Shown here: positions 42,987 through 52,314 of the stretch, in pieces
How the letters are laid out: each line of letters opens with the position of its first letter
Position numbering within the stretch: the stretch's first letter is position 1
Assembly (NCBI GenBank): GCA_022843175.1
Contig: JALHOE010000003.1
Span: 1 to 64,000, forward strand
Source of the DNA: Deltaproteobacteria bacterium
GTDB lineage: Bacteria > Myxococcota_A > Polyangia > Polyangiales > JADJMO01
DNA length: 64,000 nt
Direction of reading: 5' to 3'
Program-made: the position numbers and the translations under genes
The notes under the pieces: generated by a model
Told to the model about the DNA's origin: nothing
Databases searched by the model: none
Seen by the model: only the letters and a program-made list of their open reading frames with translations

Positions 42987-44785
42987 CGTGGATCGCCGGA
43001 GAGCACTTCCATGATGGCGGTGATCTCCGGCGTGTGTAGCTCCACGAACTCGCCGACCCACAGCTCGCGCTCCCCGATCGTCAGCGGATCGCCGGTCTTC
43101 AAGCCAGCGGTCGAGTACATCTTCGAGAGGTCCGCGAGCGTCGCGATCGTCCCGCTGTGCCCGTACGGACCAGTGGTGGTGAGCGCGCGCAGTGTCGGAG
43201 TCTTGAACGCACCGACTGTCCAGGGGCCGGGGGTGATCCGGTCGAAGCGCCGCGCGGGACCCTTCGCGTCGCTGAACGGGCCGTCGGAGCGGAACTCGCT
43301 GGCCAGCAGCGAGGCGATTCCCGTCGAGCGACCCTCGTCCGGCTTGCCGTCCTTGCGGCCGGTGGGAAATCGCAGCACGTGGAATGCGTCGTCGGTGAGG
43401 CGCGGGCCGTAGTGACACTGCGCGCAACCCGCGCTGAAGTAGGTGCGGAGCCCGACCCGCTGGGCAGGGGTGAGTGCCGCGAGGTCGCCGGCGGCAAAGC
43501 GGTCGAGCGCGTTGGGCTTCACGCGGAGTGTTCGCTCGAACGCAGCGATCGCTTTTGCGACATTGACGAACACACGCGTGACCGCGACTTGATCGGCCGT
43601 GGCCATCGCCGCCCACGCCGGCTCCCCCGGCTTTCCACTGGGGGGAAATCGAGCGCCGTCTTCCAGAGCCGGCAGGGGCCCGAACACGGTTTCGTATTGT
43701 GCGCGGTGAAGCCGCCTCACTGCGTGAGCGACGAACAACCGGCTCGAGCCGAACTCGGCGGGGTTCTCGAACGGCCCCGTGGCCTGCGCCCAGAGCGTGT
43801 CGGCGCGGCCGTCCCAAAACTGCCATCGCGCGTGGCTCGCGAGGAGGATCGATGGTGCGTTGCGGTCACCGACGGCGACTCCCAAGGACTGCGGTCGCCC
43901 GTCGGCGAAAGACTTGGCGCCGTCGTGACAGCTCGCGCAGGAGACCGTGCCGGTTGGTGACATCGACGTGTCGCTGAACAGCACCTGACCGAGCTTCGCT
44001 GCCGCGGGATCGTCCGCCTTGGCGTTTGTCGGATCGGGCGGCGGCGCCTCGGGGAGCTTCATGTCGCGAAGCATGTCCCAATCCTTGAGCCGCAAACCAT
44101 CGACACGCTTCGGTGGGGCGGGGGGGCTCGTCTTCTTCCCATCGAGCTCGTCGAGCTCAATCGTGACTCGGCCGACGACCTCCTCCGTCGCGGGATCGTC
44201 GAGGACGACCAGGAGCTTCATGGTGCGCCGGTCGACAATCGCGTACGCGGGCAGGGGCGCGTAGCCGATGCGCCCGGAGTGAAGCTTGAACGCGGGATCG
44301 ATGGCCGCGCGAACGATTGCGTCGGTACGTGCGCCCAGCAGTGAGAGATCTTCGGTGGTCGCCGGTGCGTTGTCGTCATCGGCGATGAGCAGATCCAGCA
44401 GCTCGACGCGCCCCTCGGGGAGCGCTGCGCGGAGAGCCTTGGTGTGGGCGTAGTCCCATCGACACGATCCGCACCACAGAGCGCCGACGCGCACGACCAA
44501 GAGGCCAGGGCGCCCCGCACAGGGCGCGTAGTATTCGCGGAGCGCGATGCGCGTGCGGGCACCGTCCGCCGTCACCGAGTCGAACTCGAGGTTGGGTAAG
44601 GTCCTGCTCACGGCGATCTCACCGTCGGAGCTCGGGTATGAAACCGTGCTCTTGCCGTCGACGCACAGCGAGGCCGCGTCCGCGCCGCTGTCGACGACCG
44701 CGGCGATGCCGGTGTCGGGCGTGCCAGCCTGCTGACTCGTTCCGCACGAGAGCAGGGTTAGAAGGAACGCTCCGCCGAGCCGCAC
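42983..44785 (-). CDS. Thioredoxin-like / MauG-type diheme peroxidase fusion, lipoprotein
   Basis: A 600-residue lipoprotein starting at GTG 44785 with AGGAG upstream and a lipobox (RLGGAFLLTLLSCGTS). The first domain is thioredoxin-like with a WCGSC active site (VVRVGALWCGSCRWDYAHTK). The second is a cytochrome c peroxidase/MauG domain with two heme motifs (CASCH and CAQCH) and typical RNAPSILLASHARWQFWDGR and YGHSGTIATLADLSKMY. Fusion of a thiol-disulphide domain to a diheme peroxidase is unusual. It follows the NHL gene by 4 bases and is one operon with it. Confidence 0.85.
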   Translation of the reverse strand: MRLGGAFLLTLLSCGTSQQAGTPDTGIAAVVDSGADAASLCVDGKSTVSYPSSDGEIAVSRTLPNLEFDSVTADGARTRIALREYYAPCAGRPGLLVVRVGALWCGSCRWDYAHTKALRAALPEGRVELLDLLIADDDNAPATTEDLSLLGARTDAIVRAAIDPAFKLHSGRIGYAPLPAYAIVDRRTMKLLVVLDDPATEEVVGRVTIELDELDGKKTSPPAPPKRVDGLRLKDWDMLRDMKLPEAPPPDPTNAKADDPAAAKLGQVLFSDTSMSPTGTVSCASCHDGAKSFADGRPQSLGVAVGDRNAPSILLASHARWQFWDGRADTLWAQATGPFENPAEFGSSRLFVAHAVRRLHRAQYETVFGPLPALEDGARFPPSGKPGEPAWAAMATADQVAVTRVFVNVAKAIAAFERTLRVKPNALDRFAAGDLAALTPAQRVGLRTYFSAGCAQCHYGPRLTDDAFHVLRFPTGRKDGKPDEGRSTGIASLLASEFRSDGPFSDAKGPARRFDRITPGPWTVGAFKTPTLRALTTTGPYGHSGTIATLADLSKMYSTAGLKTGDPLTIGERELWVGEFVELHTPEITAIMEVLSGDPR

Positions 44786-44789
44786 GAGC

Positions 44790-45932
44790 TCACTCCTTCG
44801 GCGGATCGAGGCGAAGAAGACGGCTCCCCGCGAGATCGACGAAGTAGAGCTTGTTGTCGGGCCCGAAGCTGAGCCCCGCGAGCGCGCCCGGGCCGACGCC
44901 GGTGTCGATCGCATTCAGCTGCTTGCCCTCGAGATCGAACGCGACGATGCGGCCGGTCGCGTTGTCGCTGACGTACAGGATGTCGTTGTGGATCTCGAGA
45001 CCGGAGGGTGCGGTGAGCACGCCGGCGGGAACGACGTCGGTCAGCGTGGCGCCGGTCATCCGGTAGTGCCCACCCTTCTGGGGCTCCTTCGTGGCGAGCT
45101 TCAACGCGCGGGTGCCGCTCTTGGTATCGAGCTTGGCGACCCTGCCGTTGCCGCTGTCGGCGATGTAGAGCATCGAGTCCGCGGCGCGGTACGCGAGGTG
45201 CGAGGGGACGCCCAGGAGGAACTTGATCTCGCCGCGCACATATTCGAGCGATGCGCCGTCGCTGTGATCGTCGAGACCGATGTCGTGGTCCTTGCCGAAG
45301 TCGTAGCGCACGATGGCGTTGGATTTACCGCTGAGGGTCCAGTACGCGTTGCCGCTCTCGTGCGCGATGCCCATGCACAAGGGGCTGTTGTGCAGCATGT
45401 CGAGGTGCGAGCCGAGTCCCGCGGGGTTCTTCTTGGCGAAGATCGCGAGGTCGGAGGTCCAGAGCACGGGACCCATGAAGTCCTCGCCGCCCTCGACGCC
45501 GTTCTCGTTGCGTGACTCGCCGCAGGTCGCGAAGGTGCCGACCGAGCCGAATGTGGTCCCGTCGGCGCCGAACGCGATCGAGGTGGGGCGATGGAGAAAA
45601 TGATCCGCCGCGGCGTCCCTGCGGCGCTCGGCATTCCGGCCATCGGTCGATGCGTTGTGAACGATGACGACGCTGTTGTCGCTGTCGTTGGTGATCCAGA
45701 GCTCGTCGGGCCGGAGGGGATTGAAGGCGAGATCGCGCGGCCGCTTGAGACCGGCGGCCGGTCCGAGCACCTCGGTGACCACTGCCGAGCCGTTGCGCCC
45801 GAGCTCGGGCGCGAGAACGGGGCCGGGCTTCTCGGGCGGGGTCGGGGTTGTCGCCGCGGCCGGCTCGTTGCCTCCTCCGCAAGCGGAGGTGAGGGCGATG
45901 AATCCAACGCACGTGAGCCATCGGCGAGTCAT
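44790..45932 (-). CDS. NHL-repeat beta-propeller lipoprotein
   Basis: A 380-residue lipoprotein from the ATG at 45932 (MTRRWLTCVGFIALTSACGG, lipobox). The propeller blades carry NHL-like repeats (LKRPRDLAFNPLRPDELWIT, LTAPSGLEIHNDILYVSDNA, ALAGLSFGPDNKLYFVD). Cysteines are few. It is probably a binding or scaffold protein at the outer membrane. First gene of the operon with the thioredoxin-MauG fusion; divergent from the BNR gene at 46008. Confidence 0.8.
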   Translation of the reverse strand: MTRRWLTCVGFIALTSACGGGNEPAAATTPTPPEKPGPVLAPELGRNGSAVVTEVLGPAAGLKRPRDLAFNPLRPDELWITNDSDNSVVIVHNASTDGRNAERRRDAAADHFLHRPTSIAFGADGTTFGSVGTFATCGESRNENGVEGGEDFMGPVLWTSDLAIFAKKNPAGLGSHLDMLHNSPLCMGIAHESGNAYWTLSGKSNAIVRYDFGKDHDIGLDDHSDGASLEYVRGEIKFLLGVPSHLAYRAADSMLYIADSGNGRVAKLDTKSGTRALKLATKEPQKGGHYRMTGATLTDVVPAGVLTAPSGLEIHNDILYVSDNATGRIVAFDLEGKQLNAIDTGVGPGALAGLSFGPDNKLYFVDLAGSRLLRLDPPKE

Positions 45933-46007
45933 GGCAGGAGGAGTGCCACGTCGTGGTTGCGCCGTCCACCGCGCCCCCGAGTTCCAGATCTTGCTAGGGT
46001 GTGCGGC

Positions 46008-47399
46008 ATGCTTCGGAGAGGAGTGACCGCAGCGACCACACTGTTGGCGCTGACAGCGATCCGCTCGCCGGTCGCCGCAAACGGCCGCTTTCCCAACGCG
46101 ACGCAGCTCGTCGCTAGCCCCGCGGATCCCAAGCACTTTCTCCTGCGCACGACGTACGGCGTCATTCAAACGTTCGACAACGGTGGAACTTGGGCATGGT
46201 CGTGCGAGCGCGCCGTGGGGTACTCGGGCGCGTTCGACCCGGCGTTTGCGATCAGCGGCACCGGAGCGGTCCTCGCGGGGCTCTCCGACGGATTGGCGCG
46301 CAGCGGCGATCGGGGCTGTGAATGGGCACGCCAACCCTCGCTCGCCGGCAAGTACGTCATCGATCTCGCGGTCGATCCACGGAACGCAATGCGCGTGGTC
46401 GGCGTGACAGCAGGCGAGCGAGCGTCGGTGATCGAGTCCATCGACGGCGGCGCCACATGGCTCACGGTGAGTGAGCTGGACGCGGACGTTCGCGCCGAGA
46501 CACTCGACGCCACCGCGTCGGATGGCCAACGCCTCTACGTGAGCGGCGCCCTCAGCGGAGATCCGAACAACGGAGTGCTGCTCCGATCCGACGACGGCGG
46601 GCGCACCTTCAAGCGCCATCTCATCGAGCTGAGGGGCGGCGCCGCTCCATTCATCGCCGCCGTCGACCCGACGAACGCGGATGTCGTCTACCTCCGCATC
46701 AACGTGAGCGATCGGCCAGATGGCGGCGTTGGCACCGATCATCTGGTGGTGACGACCGACGGGGGCGGCTCGTTCCGTAACGCCGCCACCGCCACGGGAC
46801 AGATGCTCGGCGTCGCGTTGTCGCCAGACGGATCGAAGATTGCGTATGGAGGCCCCCGCGACGGATTGTTGGTCGCATCCACCTCCGACTTCGCGCTTCG
46901 CCGCGTCGGCTCGCACAGCGCGCGCTGCCTCGCGTGGCGCAGCGAAGGCATGTACGTGTGTGTTCCGGAGGGTGAGCTGGGCTTCACTGTCGGGCTCTCG
47001 ACAGACGATGGTGCGTCGTTCCGCCGCTTCTACACGGTGACCAAGGTCACCGAGCTGAAGTGCGCCGCGTCCACCAGCACCGGCGCGATGTGCCCCGCGG
47101 ATTGGCCAGCCATCTACTCGATGGTCGAGGACGATGTGGTGATCGGAGCGGATGCGTCCATCGCTCCGCGTGCGCAACCCGCAGCGCCGGAGCCCGGGAA
47201 GGGGTGTTCCGGCTGCGCCGCGGACGGCGCGCACTCTCGCGCAAGCGGGCTCCTCGGTCTTGTGCTGCTCACCGCTTGGTCCGTGGCCAGAAGTCGCCGT
47301 TCCACTTTACGTGCGGCGCCGTCGCAGCAGCGAGCGCCGTCCGATGGCGCCGAGCAACGTGACGGTGGCGAGGAGCCCGGCCGACCAGCCGGTCGCTGA
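46008..47399 (+). CDS. BNR/sialidase-like propeller, MYXO-CTERM-like
   Basis: A 463-residue secreted protein with a signal peptide (LRRGVTAATTLLALTAIRSP) and repeated Asp-box or BNR motifs (SDDGGRTF, STDDGASF, GVIQTFDNGGTWAWSCERAV). It ends with a CSGC motif, a hydrophobic segment and Arg-rich region, followed by a hydrophilic extension that overlaps the convergent paralog by 93 bases. It is clearly related to 47307-48644 (shared ANGRFP start, LRTTYG, FDPA). Role unknown; such propellers are often structural or bind partners. Confidence 0.78.
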   Translation: MLRRGVTAATTLLALTAIRSPVAANGRFPNATQLVASPADPKHFLLRTTYGVIQTFDNGGTWAWSCERAVGYSGAFDPAFAISGTGAVLAGLSDGLARSGDRGCEWARQPSLAGKYVIDLAVDPRNAMRVVGVTAGERASVIESIDGGATWLTVSELDADVRAETLDATASDGQRLYVSGALSGDPNNGVLLRSDDGGRTFKRHLIELRGGAAPFIAAVDPTNADVVYLRINVSDRPDGGVGTDHLVVTTDGGGSFRNAATATGQMLGVALSPDGSKIAYGGPRDGLLVASTSDFALRRVGSHSARCLAWRSEGMYVCVPEGELGFTVGLSTDDGASFRRFYTVTKVTELKCAASTSTGAMCPADWPAIYSMVEDDVVIGADASIAPRAQPAAPEPGKGCSGCAADGAHSRASGLLGLVLLTAWSVARSRRSTLRAAPSQQRAPSDGAEQRDGGEEPGRPAGR

Positions 47400-48644
47400 T
47401 CCGGTCAAGCGACAGCCGCACCCCGACGATTCCTCGCCCTGCGCGCGCGGACCAATCGCGGCGTCCTTCGTATCGCCGCTGTCGATCCCACCGTCATCGG
47501 GGGCGCCGATGGTATCGCGGACCTTCGGCCACTCCGCCGCGCACGCCGCCGTAGTTGCGCTGGTCGCCGGGCACTCGAGCGGCGACAGGTTGCTCAGGCT
47601 GTAGATCGTCTGCAGCGTCTTGCCCTCGTCGGTCGTCTTGGCGACGGTGAAGCCGTCGGGGTACTCGGTGCCGCAGATAAAGAGGCCGTCGTTGGTCCAC
47701 GTGAGGCACCGGACCCCCACGGCGGCGGTCTGCTTGAACGCGTAGTCGGTCGTCGCGGCGATGCGGAGGCCGGCCACTGGTCCGCCGATCGCCACGCGCG
47801 AGCCGTCGGGCGACAGCGCGAAGCCGTACATGCTGCCGTCGACCGAGCCGACCTCGCGGAAGGTCTTTCCACCGTCTTCGGAGACCAACAACCGATCGAC
47901 GTAGCCCGCGTCGGCGGAAACATCGCCCTCGAGGCGCACGTACAGCACGTCGGGATTCATGGGGTGCACTGCGGAGATGAACGGCGCGCGGCCGCCGTTG
48001 AGCGGAAGCTCATACCGCGTCCACGTCTTCCCTCGATCGTCCGAGCGCTCGATGAGCCCAATCCGCGGCGGCGGGCCTCCGCTGATGCCGCTCGCATAGA
48101 TGCGGTTGGGATCTGACGGCGCGACCTCGACCGTCTCGCTGTTGAAGTCAGTCGGCAGATCGGCGCCGAGCGCTGCCCACGTCTTTCCGCCGTTGGTGGT
48201 CTCGCCGAGCGCGACGTGAAAGCCCGCGTCACCGCGCCCGCTGGAGGTGATCGCGATCGCCCGCATCGGATCGGCGCGCTCGACCACGAGGTCGATCATG
48301 AACTCCTTGTCGAACGGCGGACCGGTGTACGACCAGTTGCACCCTCGGTCGTTGCTGACCCGCAGGCCGTCAAACACGCCGACGAGCAGAGCGCCGCTCG
48401 CGGTGATCCCGATCGCAGGGTCGAACGTCCCGCTGTAGTTGACGGTCTTCTCGCACAGCCAACGCCAGGTCTTCCCTCCGTCGAACGACTGCACGATGCC
48501 GTACGTCGTCCGCAGCGCGATGTGCGCAGGGTCCTTCGGGTGGACGACGAGCTGGTTGGCGAAGGGGAAGCGGCCATTCGCCCCCGCGACGGCAGTCGTG
48601 AGCGAGGCGGCGGCAACGACTAGGCCAGCGACGAGGCAGCGCAT
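47307..48644 (-). CDS. BNR/sialidase-like propeller, MYXO-CTERM
   Basis: A 445-residue paralog of the preceding gene on the other strand. Signal peptide (MRCLVAGLVVAAASLTTAVA), Asp-box motifs (SFDGGKTW, SDDRGKTW, SEDGGKTF), and a clear MYXO-CTERM-like tail (SSGCGCRL, hydrophobic helix, RRSLLRRRRT). Cys pairs match those in the paralog. The two genes converge and overlap at their 3' ends, so the tail coding of each lies in the complement of the other. Confidence 0.83.
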   Translation of the reverse strand: MRCLVAGLVVAAASLTTAVAGANGRFPFANQLVVHPKDPAHIALRTTYGIVQSFDGGKTWRWLCEKTVNYSGTFDPAIGITASGALLVGVFDGLRVSNDRGCNWSYTGPPFDKEFMIDLVVERADPMRAIAITSSGRGDAGFHVALGETTNGGKTWAALGADLPTDFNSETVEVAPSDPNRIYASGISGGPPPRIGLIERSDDRGKTWTRYELPLNGGRAPFISAVHPMNPDVLYVRLEGDVSADAGYVDRLLVSEDGGKTFREVGSVDGSMYGFALSPDGSRVAIGGPVAGLRIAATTDYAFKQTAAVGVRCLTWTNDGLFICGTEYPDGFTVAKTTDEGKTLQTIYSLSNLSPLECPATSATTAACAAEWPKVRDTIGAPDDGGIDSGDTKDAAIGPRAQGEESSGCGCRLTGSATGWSAGLLATVTLLGAIGRRSLLRRRRT

Positions 48645-48708
48645 CGTTTAGCAGTGTACTCGGAAGGCGAGAGTCTAGTGCGGCGCGGCCGTGCTAAACC
48701 AGAAACCG

Positions 48709-49902
48709 ATGCGCCGAAGGTTCCTCTCGCTGAGTGCCGCGTTGGTCACGGCCTGCGCGTCGACGGAGAACGTCCGCGAGGCACCCTACGCGGGTGATGC
48801 TTGGTCCGCGCAACGGCCGCCGCACGGCATCCCATCGAGCGCTCTCGCGATCGTGTCCAACAGTCGCTCCGACGACCTGTCGCTTATTGACCTGACGAAG
48901 AACGAGGTGGTCACGACGGTTCCGATCGATGTCGATCCTATCGGTCTTGACGCTCCCCACCACCTTGCGATGTCTCCGCGCGGCGACTTCCTGTACGTAC
49001 CGCTGTCGTACCCGCCGCCGACGGCAGCGCTCGGACCGCATGGGCAACACGGCGCTTCTGCGCTTCCGGGGCTCGTCGTCAAGCTGCGCGCCTCTGACCT
49101 TTCGCGTGTTGCAATCACGACGGTCGATCAGAACCCCGGAGACATCGTGCTCACACCGGATGGCTCGCGGGCGCTCGTCAGCCACTTCGACCTCAAGAAG
49201 GCGATCGATGGCATTACGAAGGGGCGGCCGCTCGCTGAGCTCCGCGCGGCGTTGATCGTGCTCGACACCGCCACACTGAAGAGGCTCGCTTCTCCTTCGC
49301 CGTGCGTGGCCGCTCACGGTCTGGTCGTCACACGTGACGGCACACGTGCTTACGCGGCCTGTTATGGCGAAGACGCGATCGCGATGATCGCGCTCGACAG
49401 TCCCTCGTACGCGAGCGAGCTGTGGCCGCTCGGTAGTGCTCTCGCCATTCCGCCCAACGTCTCGTTGGGTCCCTATTTCGTATCGCTCACGCCCGCTCAA
49501 GACGCGATCGTCGTGTCGCAGACCGAGCGCAAGGAACTACGCGTCGTGGATGTCGCAACCCGCAAGACCATGGCCGTCGTCGACACGCGCGGGGCGGCGT
49601 TCGGCCCCGCGTCGAGCGCAGATGGCGCGCTCTGGATCGTGCCGACGCAGGGTCCCGACACCCTTCTCGCGGTCGACGGCAAGACATGGTCGGTGACCGC
49701 GACGCGCAACCTGACGACGACCGAATGCGACAAGCCCCACCAGGTCGCGCGGAAAGGCGATCGCTGGTTCGTGGTGTGTGAGGGCGACTGGAAAACGAGC
49801 AGCACCGTGCTCGAGCTCGACCCCGCCACTCTAGCGACGCGCCGCACATTCAAGGTCGGTGCGTACCCGGACATGATCCTCTTCGGCACCGAGGCCCCGT
49901 GA
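48709..49902 (+). CDS. YVTN-type beta-propeller lipoprotein
   Basis: A 397-residue lipoprotein from the ATG at 48709 (MRRRFLSLSAALVTACAS; an earlier ATG at 48691 is possible). The propeller repeats are of the YVTN type (LAIVSNSRSDDLSLIDLTKN, LVVTRDGTRAYAACYGEDAI, RVVDVATRKTMAVVDTRG). Such proteins frequently accompany c-type cytochromes, and its stop overlaps the start of the cytochrome gene (GTGA). Confidence 0.8.
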   Translation: MRRRFLSLSAALVTACASTENVREAPYAGDAWSAQRPPHGIPSSALAIVSNSRSDDLSLIDLTKNEVVTTVPIDVDPIGLDAPHHLAMSPRGDFLYVPLSYPPPTAALGPHGQHGASALPGLVVKLRASDLSRVAITTVDQNPGDIVLTPDGSRALVSHFDLKKAIDGITKGRPLAELRAALIVLDTATLKRLASPSPCVAAHGLVVTRDGTRAYAACYGEDAIAMIALDSPSYASELWPLGSALAIPPNVSLGPYFVSLTPAQDAIVVSQTERKELRVVDVATRKTMAVVDTRGAAFGPASSADGALWIVPTQGPDTLLAVDGKTWSVTATRNLTTTECDKPHQVARKGDRWFVVCEGDWKTSSTVLELDPATLATRRTFKVGAYPDMILFGTEAP

Positions 49903-50609
49903 GAGCGCTCCTCGCCTGCGCGCTGATCGCTTGCAGTGATCCCACCGAGCGGACCATGACCGCGGCCGAGCGCGGCGAAGTCCTCGCGACGACGCCGGCG
50001 TTCTCCTTCTCGAAGTTCAACGCGTACTCATGCACGACGTGCCACTCGATAGCCGGTAGCGGCGACCGGTTGCTCCCCGGAGCTCCCCTCGGCGGCGCGT
50101 TTCGGCGCCCGAGCTTCTGGGCTGGCCGGTTTCTGACGCTGCAGGAGGCAGTCGACGAGTGTGCGCGGCGCTTCATGCGCAATGTCGACTTCCTCCCGTC
50201 CGGGCAGAAGGAGATCGAGCTCTACGCATACCTCGAGTCGATCGCCGACAAGGGACCGACCGCCGCCCAGGCGTTCGAGGTCGCCATCGAGACGAAGGAT
50301 CTTCCGGCGGGCGACGCGGCGCGTGGCGAACGCACTTGGGGTCGTGCATGCCGCACGTGCCACGGCGACATCAAGACCGGTGCCGGGCGCATTCAGGCTC
50401 CGGGCGGCGGGTCGCCTGCGTCGATCGTTCCCAACGACACTCTCGAGCTGCACTCGAAGGACGGTCTCCCGATCGCCAGACAGGTCATCATCGAGAAGAC
50501 GCGCCATGGCGCGTATCTGGGTTTCCCCGGCGTGATGCCGCCGTTCTCACGGAATGTGCTGTCCGACGCCGACGTCAGCGACCTCGCGGCCTATCTCGGC
50601 TTGTACTGA
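49899..50609 (+). CDS. Diheme c-type cytochrome lipoprotein
   Basis: A 236-residue protein starting at GTG 49899 with a short lipoprotein signal (RALLACALIACSDP). Two heme-binding motifs (CTTCHSIAGSG and CRTCHGDIKTG) and methionine-bearing loops such as GVMPPFSRNVLSDADV fit class I cytochromes c. It probably passes electrons in the periplasm or at the surface. Coupled with the propeller gene upstream. Confidence 0.87.
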   Translation: MRALLACALIACSDPTERTMTAAERGEVLATTPAFSFSKFNAYSCTTCHSIAGSGDRLLPGAPLGGAFRRPSFWAGRFLTLQEAVDECARRFMRNVDFLPSGQKEIELYAYLESIADKGPTAAQAFEVAIETKDLPAGDAARGERTWGRACRTCHGDIKTGAGRIQAPGGGSPASIVPNDTLELHSKDGLPIARQVIIEKTRHGAYLGFPGVMPPFSRNVLSDADVSDLAAYLGLY

Positions 50610-50637
50610 GAACCGGCGCGGCGCATTCACGCGTTGC

Positions 50638-51249
50638 TCAGTCCGTCGCCGCATCCGGCAGCGGCCCGAGCTTGTCGGCAAGGAACGCGCGTATCCTCGA
50701 GAATGCCGGTGGCCCAGCGCCGACATCGAGAATCTTCATTCCGTTCTGCACGTCGATGAGTAGGTAGGTCGCGTTGCGCCCGAACTTCTTGAAGAGCGTC
50801 TCGTCGGGTTCGAGCCCAGCCGGGATGTGACTGGTGTTCTGCGCGATCCAGAACTCGAGGTCGCCGCGTGTTGCGCGCTCGCCACGGAGGTTGTCGACGT
50901 AGACCTGCAGAGCGCGGAAACGGGCTCCGTACGCGTTGACCCACCGGAGCTGCTCCTTGGCCTCGTCCCAACACCACTCGCACCAACCGAACGCAACGTG
51001 AACCAGCAGGTACTCGGGCTTTCCATCCAACACGTCGCGAACACGGAATGCGCCGAACTCGGTCGGCTCGAGAGACTTGTTCGCGTTGCGGTCGACGAAG
51101 CCCTGGAGCGCGACCTCGGGAAACACGGCTCCCTTGTCGTAGCCCGACTGTGCAGCTGGAGATGCATCCGATGCCGGCGCAGGAGCCTGCGACGGGTTGT
51201 TCGCACTGCATCCCGCCACGAGGACGAGCAAAGCCAGAGTCGCCTTCAC
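50638..51249 (-). CDS. TlpA/thioredoxin-like lipoprotein
   Basis: A 203-residue lipoprotein (MKATLALLVLVAGCSANN) with a redox motif in LLVHVAFGWCEWCWDEAKEQ (WCEWC). The thioredoxin fold continues with a cis-Pro-type region later. It would handle thiol-disulphide exchange in the periplasm. A WCxxC thioredoxin-like domain also occurs fused to the diheme peroxidase at 43-44.8 kb. Confidence 0.8.
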   Translation of the reverse strand: MKATLALLVLVAGCSANNPSQAPAPASDASPAAQSGYDKGAVFPEVALQGFVDRNANKSLEPTEFGAFRVRDVLDGKPEYLLVHVAFGWCEWCWDEAKEQLRWVNAYGARFRALQVYVDNLRGERATRGDLEFWIAQNTSHIPAGLEPDETLFKKFGRNATYLLIDVQNGMKILDVGAGPPAFSRIRAFLADKLGPLPDAATD

Positions 51250-51328
51250 GACGCCACTTTGTCTGCCGATCGCTCACCGCGCAAGGCTCGACGCATAACG
51301 GCCCCCGCGCGCTGTTCCGAGCCGTCGG

Positions 51329-52189
51329 TCAGTCGGTGCCGCTGCGAAGCTGCAGGCGGCCGACGTACAACATGGCGCGGTAGGGAGACCCGCGCACCGC
51401 CACGAACTTGCGTTCATGGGGCTCGAGCTCGAGGTTGAACTGTCGAGGCGGAGCGGGCAGGGCGTTGATGATCTCGCTCGGAACCACCATCGTCCCGGTG
51501 TCCGGTGCGACGCATGCGACCGTCGCCTGAGCGCCGTCGCGCGACCGCACGTCCAAGCGGACGAATACCGATGGAGCGCGAGCGCCCGCCCACGACAGGC
51601 GGAAAGGTCCGCTCGCTGGCAGGTGCAGAGTCGATGGCTCGGTGATCGTCACGGCGCTCGGAGCGACGACGCTTCCCGAGAACGTCGCGGCATCGACCTG
51701 TAGCGTTTCGCCTCCCGCGAAGACGGCCTGTTGGAACGGCACGTTCGCGCGGTAGTACGTTCCCGACCAGCGGATATCGAGGTTCGGCGCGACCGAGCTG
51801 CCACGGATCGTGACCGGCCCGGCGTCGAAGAACGACAACGCCTTGAAGGGAGCGCATGTGTTCTCGCGCGTGCAGTATTCGCGGTTGCCGTCACACGATG
51901 GCTCGCAGGACGTTGGACGAAACAACGCGCACGGTCCCGCGGCTACGGTTGCTTCCACGGCGAAGTTGACGACCTGGTCGCCGAACAGAGGCCGAAGTTG
52001 CGTCGGCTCGCGGAGGAAGGTGGCAGTGACGTGCGAGCCCTCGTCGTACTGATGGATGTGAACCTGGGCGGTGATCGCGTCGGCGTTGAATAGCTGGGGA
52101 GACGCCGGCTCGTCGACGGTGCAGCCGCCAAGGCAGAGGCATACAGCCCACGACGTTCGTCTTCGAAGCACAGCACTCGCGAGGCTCAC
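51329..52189 (-). CDS. Lipoprotein, hypothetical, beta-rich
   Basis: A 286-residue lipoprotein from GTG 52189 (SLASAVLRRRTSWAVCLCLG, then GCTVDEP as lipobox). Mature part beta-rich with CxxxC pairs (FRPTSCEPSCDGNREYCTRE). A similar arrangement with HIHQYDEGSHVTATFLREP is known only as uncharacterised myxobacterial protein type. No function assigned. Confidence 0.62.
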   Translation of the reverse strand: MSLASAVLRRRTSWAVCLCLGGCTVDEPASPQLFNADAITAQVHIHQYDEGSHVTATFLREPTQLRPLFGDQVVNFAVEATVAAGPCALFRPTSCEPSCDGNREYCTRENTCAPFKALSFFDAGPVTIRGSSVAPNLDIRWSGTYYRANVPFQQAVFAGGETLQVDAATFSGSVVAPSAVTITEPSTLHLPASGPFRLSWAGARAPSVFVRLDVRSRDGAQATVACVAPDTGTMVVPSEIINALPAPPRQFNLELEPHERKFVAVRGSPYRAMLYVGRLQLRSGTD

Positions 52190-52314
52190 CGTGCCGACTG
52201 GGTACGTCAACGCCCGTGATTTCTTGGGTGTTTGAATTCCTGAGGCGCACCCTGTCCCGCGCGTGCGCACCTCTGCCCCCTTTCGGCCGGTGAGTGTCGC
52301 TTTAGAGACACTGC

